Positions 60,018 through 64,000 of a stretch of DNA of 64,000 nucleotides are shown one piece after another. Position 1 is the first letter of the stretch. Every line of letters starts with the position of its first letter. The position numbers and the translations under genes were made by a program. Source of the DNA: G963667675 sp965249215 (GTDB taxonomy: Bacteria; Chloroflexota; Dehalococcoidia; Lucifugimonadales; UBA3495); the NCBI GenBank assembly GCA_965249215.1, contig CBDFLN010000001.1, positions 496,001 to 560,000 of the forward strand, in the 5' to 3' direction. The notes beneath the pieces are model-generated. The model was not told the origin of the DNA. It worked only from the letters and a program-made list of their open reading frames with translations, and did no database searches.

Positions 60018-63000
60018 ATGCCAACCCGTCCTCGCAAGAACGCCCCAACTCAGCAGCCGGCCGGCGCCGGCCCTCTGGATGCCTGCCTCTCGGTGGACCT
60101 TGAGGTTGGGACTCAAGACGGCCGCATCCACAAGTTTGCCGGGGTGCGCCCGGATACCGGTCGGTCTTTCAGTTTCCCTACGTCCCGCACCAGCCTGGCA
60201 TCGGCGTTGGCCCGCCTCGACGATCTCGCCGCAGGTGTCAGCTTTCTGCTGGGTCACAATCTCATCGCCTTCGACTTGCCCCATCTCCGAGCCGCAAGCC
60301 CCGGTCTCAAACTCTTGCGGCTTCCCGCGGTAGATACCCTCATGCTCAACCCTCTCGCCTTCCCTCGCAACCCCTACCACCACTTGGTCAAACACTACCA
60401 GGACGGCCAGCTCAAGCGCGGGCGCATCAACGACCCGAAACTGGACGCCGGACTTACCATGGAACTCTTCTCCGACCAGCAGACGGCCCTGCGGAAGGCG
60501 CCGCCGGACCTGCTGACCGCGTGGCACTGGCTCACCACTGCGGAGAACGGCCAGGGTTTCGACCAGGTTTTTACGTCGCTCCGCCGCTCAAAACGGCCGT
60601 CCGACGCCGAGGCCCGTAACGCTATTCTCAGGCTTCTAGACGGCAACGCCTGCCTGACCCATACCCGCGAGATCATGGCGGATGCGGCCCGGAAGGGCTG
60701 GCCCCTCGCCTATGCCCTGGCTTGGCTTTCCGTATCCGGGGGTAACTCGGTAATGCCTCCCTGGGTACGGTTTCAATTCCCCGAGGCGGGACGGCTTGTG
60801 CGCCGGCTACGCGACGCGCCCTGCACCGACCCAGCCTGCCCTTGGTGTCGCGACCGCCACGACGCCCGTGAAGAGCTTACTCGCTGGTTCCGCTATCCAG
60901 CCTTCCGGCCGGAGCCTGCTGACGAATCCGGGCGTCCCATGCAGCAGGCTATAGTCGAGGCGGCCATAGCCGGGGAGCACCTGCTCGGCATCCTGCCCAC
61001 CGGCGCCGGGAAATCCCTCTGTTATCAGATTCCAGCCCTGTCCCGCTACGACAAGACGGGCGCCCTGACCGTCGTGATTTCTCCGCTGGTAGCCCTCATG
61101 GCCGACCAGGTCAAGGGCCTGGAGGCCCGGGGCATCGGTTCCTGTGTGACCATCAACAGCCTCCTGTCTATGCCGGAGCGGGCCGACGCTCTGGACCGCG
61201 TTCGCCTCGGGGACGCCGGCATCCTCATAATATCGCCCGAGCAGCTTCGCAGCGTCTCTGTCCGGCGTGTCCTGGGGCAACGGGAGATAGGAGCATGGGT
61301 TCTGGACGAGGCCCACTGCCTGTCCAAGTGGGGGCACGACTTCCGCCCCGATTACCGCTACGTCGGTCGCTTCATCCGCGAGAAGGCGGGCGATGACCCG
61401 CCGCCGCCCGTGTTGTGTCTCACCGCGACCGCCAAGCCCGACGTCATTGCCGAAATTGTCGACTACTTCCAAAAGGAGCTCGGTGTCGCGCTCAAGGTCT
61501 TCGACGGCGGCGCCCAGCGCGCCAACCTGGAATTCGTCGTGGTCCCGACCACCGGCGGGGAGAAGTTCGCCCACATCCACCAGCTACTCGAAGCCTACCT
61601 GCCGGACGGTGAGCCGGGCGGCGCCATAGTCTACTGCGCCACGCAGCGTCATACCGAAGAGGTCGCCCAGTTCCTCCAGGAAAAAGGGGTCCAGGCCGGC
61701 TATTTCCATGGCGGTGTTCCGGCAGAAACAAAGAAAAACGTCCAGGACAGCTTCGTTAGCGGGCAACTGCGCGCCATCGTCGCCACCAACGCCTTTGGCA
61801 TGGGCATCGACAAGCCCGACGTGCGCCTCGTGGTCCACGCCGACATCCCCGGCTCCCTTGAAAATTATCTCCAAGAGGCGGGCCGCGCCGGGCGTGACCA
61901 GCAGGCCGCCCGCTGCGTCCTCCTCTACGCCCAGGACGACGTCGAGCAGCAGTTCGGCATGTCCGCCCGCTCCCGGCTCACCCGCCGCGAGATTCACGCC
62001 GTTCTCAGGGCCCTTAACAACCTCGACCGCAAAAACAAGTCCAACGGCGGCGAGCTCGTCGCCACCCCCGGTGAGATTCTCACCGAGGATGAAGACCATG
62101 CCTTTCAACGCGATTCCGCCACCGACGACACCAGGACCCGTACTGCCGTAGCTTGGCTGGAGGACGCCGACTTGCTGACCAGGGAGCAGAACCGGGTGCA
62201 GGTATTCCCCTCTTCCCTCCGAGTGAGTTCCATGGACGAAGCGTCCGCCAGGCTCAACAAGGCCCCCATCACGACTGACTATCGTAACCGGCTCCTGAAG
62301 CTCACAGAATTCCTATTCGGGGCAGACCCCGACGAGGGGATCTCCACCGACGAGCTTATGTCCGCCGCGGGACTTGGCCCTGAAGGCGTCCGTACCGCTC
62401 TTTACGACCTGGAGCGGCTTGGCATCGCCAGCAACGACACCGTCTTGACCGCCTTCGTCCACATAGGCCCTCCGCGACCATCCCGGCAACGCCTCCGACA
62501 AGCGTCGGACCTGGAGCAGGCCCTGATCGACCACCTGCAAGAGACTGCCCCCGACGTTGAGGTCGGCCAGTCCCATCCCCTGCATCTCCGTCAAGTCAAC
62601 CAAAGACTCAAGGACGATGGCCACAATCACGCCCTGCCCGAACTCCTCAGGCGCATTGTCCGCAGTATCGCCGCCGACGGCCGTGGCGAGGGCGGCGGCG
62701 GGGGAAGCCTGGGTGTCCGTCAGCGCGACGGGGAGACCATGCAGGTCACCTTGCAGCGAGGTTGGAAAGACTTGGAGACGACTGCCCGGCTCCGCCGGGA
62801 AGCAGCCTCCAGGTTGCTGGACCATCTCCTCGCATGCCTCCCGACCGGAAGCCGCGGCACGGACCTGCTCGCCGAGACCACCCTGGGCAAGCTGCTGCAG
62901 GCGCTAAAGTCCGACATGCTCTTGATGAACGGAGTCAAAGACCCCGCCAAGCTGTTGGACCGCGCCCTCCTGTGGCTCCACGAACAGGAGGTCATCCGCC

Positions 63001-64000
63001 TGAACAAGGGTCTCACCGTGTTTCGCCCCGCAATGACCATCCGCCTGAAGCCGGAGCGCCGCGGTTTCGCCCAGGCCGACTTCGCTCCTCTCAAGATTCA
63101 TTACGACGAACAGGTCCTCCAAATTCACGTGATGATGGAGTACGTGCAACGGGGCCTTGGAGCCATAGCCGAAGCCCTCCGCTTGGCCCTGGACTACTTC
63201 GGGCTCCGTAGGGATGAGTTTCTCGACCGCTGGCTCCCCGATCGAGACAGGGAGCTTTCTCGACAGACCACGCCGGAATCGTGGCGGACCATCGTGGAAA
63301 GCCTCAATAACCCAATCCAGCGCCGCATCGTCGCCGACGACCGCGAGCAGCCCAACGTCCTCGTGCTCGCCGGCCCCGGCTCCGGTAAGACCCGCGTGTT
63401 GGTCCATCGCATTGCCTACCTGGTCCGCGCCCGGCGCGAAAATCCTCGCGGCATCCTCGCCCTCACCTACAACCGCCACGCCGCCCTGGAAATTCGCCGC
63501 CGCTTGGCCGAACTCATCGGCGACGACGCCCGCGGCGTCATGGTCCTCACCTGCCACGCCCTTGCCATGCGTCTCGTCGGCGCCAGTTTCACTGGGCGGG
63601 CTAGTCTCTTGGACGACAAGGAATTCCAACAAATCCTTCGCGACGCCGTAGAGATGTTGGGCGGGAAGGGCCTGCCACCCGCCGAGGCGGACGAGCAGAG
63701 GGCCCGGCTGCTGGCGGGCTTCCGTTGGATACTTGTCGACGAGTATCAGGACGTAGGCCAGGACGAGTACCAACTCATCTCTGCTCTCGCAGGCCGGGCC
63801 CTGCCCCGAGAGGACGACAAGCTCAGCCTCTTCGCCGTGGGCGACGACGACCAGAATATCTACGCGTTCAAAGGCTCGTCGGTGAAATTTATTCGCCAGT
63901 TTCAGGGAGACTACAACGCCGCGCCCGCCTTCCTTACCGACAACTACCGCTCCACCAAGAACATCATCGATACCGCCAACACGGTCATAGCGCCGGCCCA
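60018..64000 (+). CDS. DnaQ-like exonuclease - RecQ helicase - UvrD/PcrA-type helicase fusion (3' end beyond window)
   Basis: The frame is open for 1,327 codons to the edge. Residues about 20-130 look like a DEDD 3'-5' exonuclease (LSVDLEVGTQDG, LLGHNLIAFDLPHL and a later H/D-containing segment). A Cys cluster near 265-280 (CTDPACPWCRDRH) could bind zinc. The RecQ core has LPTGAGKSLCYQIPAL (Walker A near 328), VLDEAHCLSKWGHDFRPDYR, LTATA, AYFHGGV-like GYFHGGV, and FGMGIDKPDVR. Winged-helix-like and linker regions follow. From about 1110 there is an SF1A helicase: LAGPGSGKTRVLVHRIAYLV, LTYNRHAALEIRRRL, VDEYQDVGQDEYQLI, GDDDQNIYAFKG and DNYRST. It should degrade and unwind DNA with two motors of the same polarity. 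Repair is likely; defence is possible. Confidence 0.9.
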   Translation, partial: MPTRPRKNAPTQQPAGAGPLDACLSVDLEVGTQDGRIHKFAGVRPDTGRSFSFPTSRTSLASALARLDDLAAGVSFLLGHNLIAFDLPHLRAASPGLKLLRLPAVDTLMLNPLAFPRNPYHHLVKHYQDGQLKRGRINDPKLDAGLTMELFSDQQTALRKAPPDLLTAWHWLTTAENGQGFDQVFTSLRRSKRPSDAEARNAILRLLDGNACLTHTREIMADAARKGWPLAYALAWLSVSGGNSVMPPWVRFQFPEAGRLVRRLRDAPCTDPACPWCRDRHDAREELTRWFRYPAFRPEPADESGRPMQQAIVEAAIAGEHLLGILPTGAGKSLCYQIPALSRYDKTGALTVVISPLVALMADQVKGLEARGIGSCVTINSLLSMPERADALDRVRLGDAGILIISPEQLRSVSVRRVLGQREIGAWVLDEAHCLSKWGHDFRPDYRYVGRFIREKAGDDPPPPVLCLTATAKPDVIAEIVDYFQKELGVALKVFDGGAQRANLEFVVVPTTGGEKFAHIHQLLEAYLPDGEPGGAIVYCATQRHTEEVAQFLQEKGVQAGYFHGGVPAETKKNVQDSFVSGQLRAIVATNAFGMGIDKPDVRLVVHADIPGSLENYLQEAGRAGRDQQAARCVLLYAQDDVEQQFGMSARSRLTRREIHAVLRALNNLDRKNKSNGGELVATPGEILTEDEDHAFQRDSATDDTRTRTAVAWLEDADLLTREQNRVQVFPSSLRVSSMDEASARLNKAPITTDYRNRLLKLTEFLFGADPDEGISTDELMSAAGLGPEGVRTALYDLERLGIASNDTVLTAFVHIGPPRPSRQRLRQASDLEQALIDHLQETAPDVEVGQSHPLHLRQVNQRLKDDGHNHALPELLRRIVRSIAADGRGEGGGGGSLGVRQRDGETMQVTLQRGWKDLETTARLRREAASRLLDHLLACLPTGSRGTDLLAETTLGKLLQALKSDMLLMNGVKDPAKLLDRALLWLHEQEVIRLNKGLTVFRPAMTIRLKPERRGFAQADFAPLKIHYDEQVLQIHVMMEYVQRGLGAIAEALRLALDYFGLRRDEFLDRWLPDRDRELSRQTTPESWRTIVESLNNPIQRRIVADDREQPNVLVLAGPGSGKTRVLVHRIAYLVRARRENPRGILALTYNRHAALEIRRRLAELIGDDARGVMVLTCHALAMRLVGASFTGRASLLDDKEFQQILRDAVEMLGGKGLPPAEADEQRARLLAGFRWILVDEYQDVGQDEYQLISALAGRALPREDDKLSLFAVGDDDQNIYAFKGSSVKFIRQFQGDYNAAPAFLTDNYRSTKNIIDTANTVIAPA

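Noticed and set aside
1..64000. tRNA genes
   Set aside because: I saw no segment with a T-loop TTCGA context flanked by a matching acceptor stem on either strand; a covariance scan would settle this.

Overview
The window is a GC-rich bacterial chromosome segment. Several families point to the Chloroflexota, probably a SAR202/Dehalococcoidia-like lineage known from metagenomes: four adjacent TIM-barrel amidohydrolases, a CO-dehydrogenase/xanthine-dehydrogenase-type molybdoenzyme, an LLM-class oxidoreductase, a PimA-like glycosyltransferase next to a CDP-alcohol phosphotransferase, and intergenic regions full of short palindromic repeats. This placement is inference; no rRNA or other marker gene lies in the window.

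Region 1 (1-14 kb). One minus-strand gene starts near 13482 and runs off the left edge. It encodes at least 4,494 residues of a secreted Calx-beta repeat protein. Its distal part is at least 17 nearly identical modules of about 339-348 bp. A MarR-family regulator lies immediately upstream on the same strand. Region 2 (14-17 kb) holds a single-polypeptide two-component system (GAF-PAS-histidine kinase-receiver-winged helix) and a decayed phosphotransferase gene.

Region 3 (17-26 kb) is a glycan or small-molecule cluster. It contains a GT4 glycosyltransferase, a radical SAM enzyme, a WG-like-repeat/O-methyltransferase fusion split by an intact IS1380-family element, a histidine phosphatase, and on the opposite strand a UDP-glucose dehydrogenase and an NAD-dependent sugar epimerase/dehydratase. 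Region 4 (26-27.9 kb) is a gene-poor stretch with repeats and remnants.

Region 5 (27.9-41.2 kb) is metabolic: glutamine synthetase, four paralogous amidohydrolases on the minus strand, a HicAB toxin-antitoxin pair, and a coxMSL-like molybdenum hydroxylase operon on the plus strand. Long tandem-repeat arrays separate these genes (52-bp units at 31.8-32.4 kb, about 190-bp units at 41.2-42.6 kb).

Region 6 (42.6-50.4 kb) carries an ABM-type small protein, a stand-alone Lrp/AsnC ligand domain, bacterioferritin and a convergent DtxR-family regulator (iron handling), small zinc-binding or unknown proteins, a family-5 solute-binding lipoprotein, a sugar nucleotidyltransferase and an LLM oxidoreductase. 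Region 7 (50.6-58.8 kb, all minus strand) carries ribH, a glutaredoxin-like protein with degenerate active sites, a CDP-alcohol phosphotransferase, a PimA-like glycosyltransferase, a PP2C phosphatase, a protein-kinase-like protein, prmA and dnaJ. Fragments of the prmA 3' end and the dnaJ 5' end are duplicated beside the intact genes.

Region 8 (58.9-64 kb) has three short-unit minisatellites and then a plus-strand gene that leaves the right edge. It encodes an unusual fusion of a DnaQ-like exonuclease, a RecQ helicase and a UvrD/PcrA-type helicase, which is the most striking candidate for an under-described DNA repair or defence protein here.
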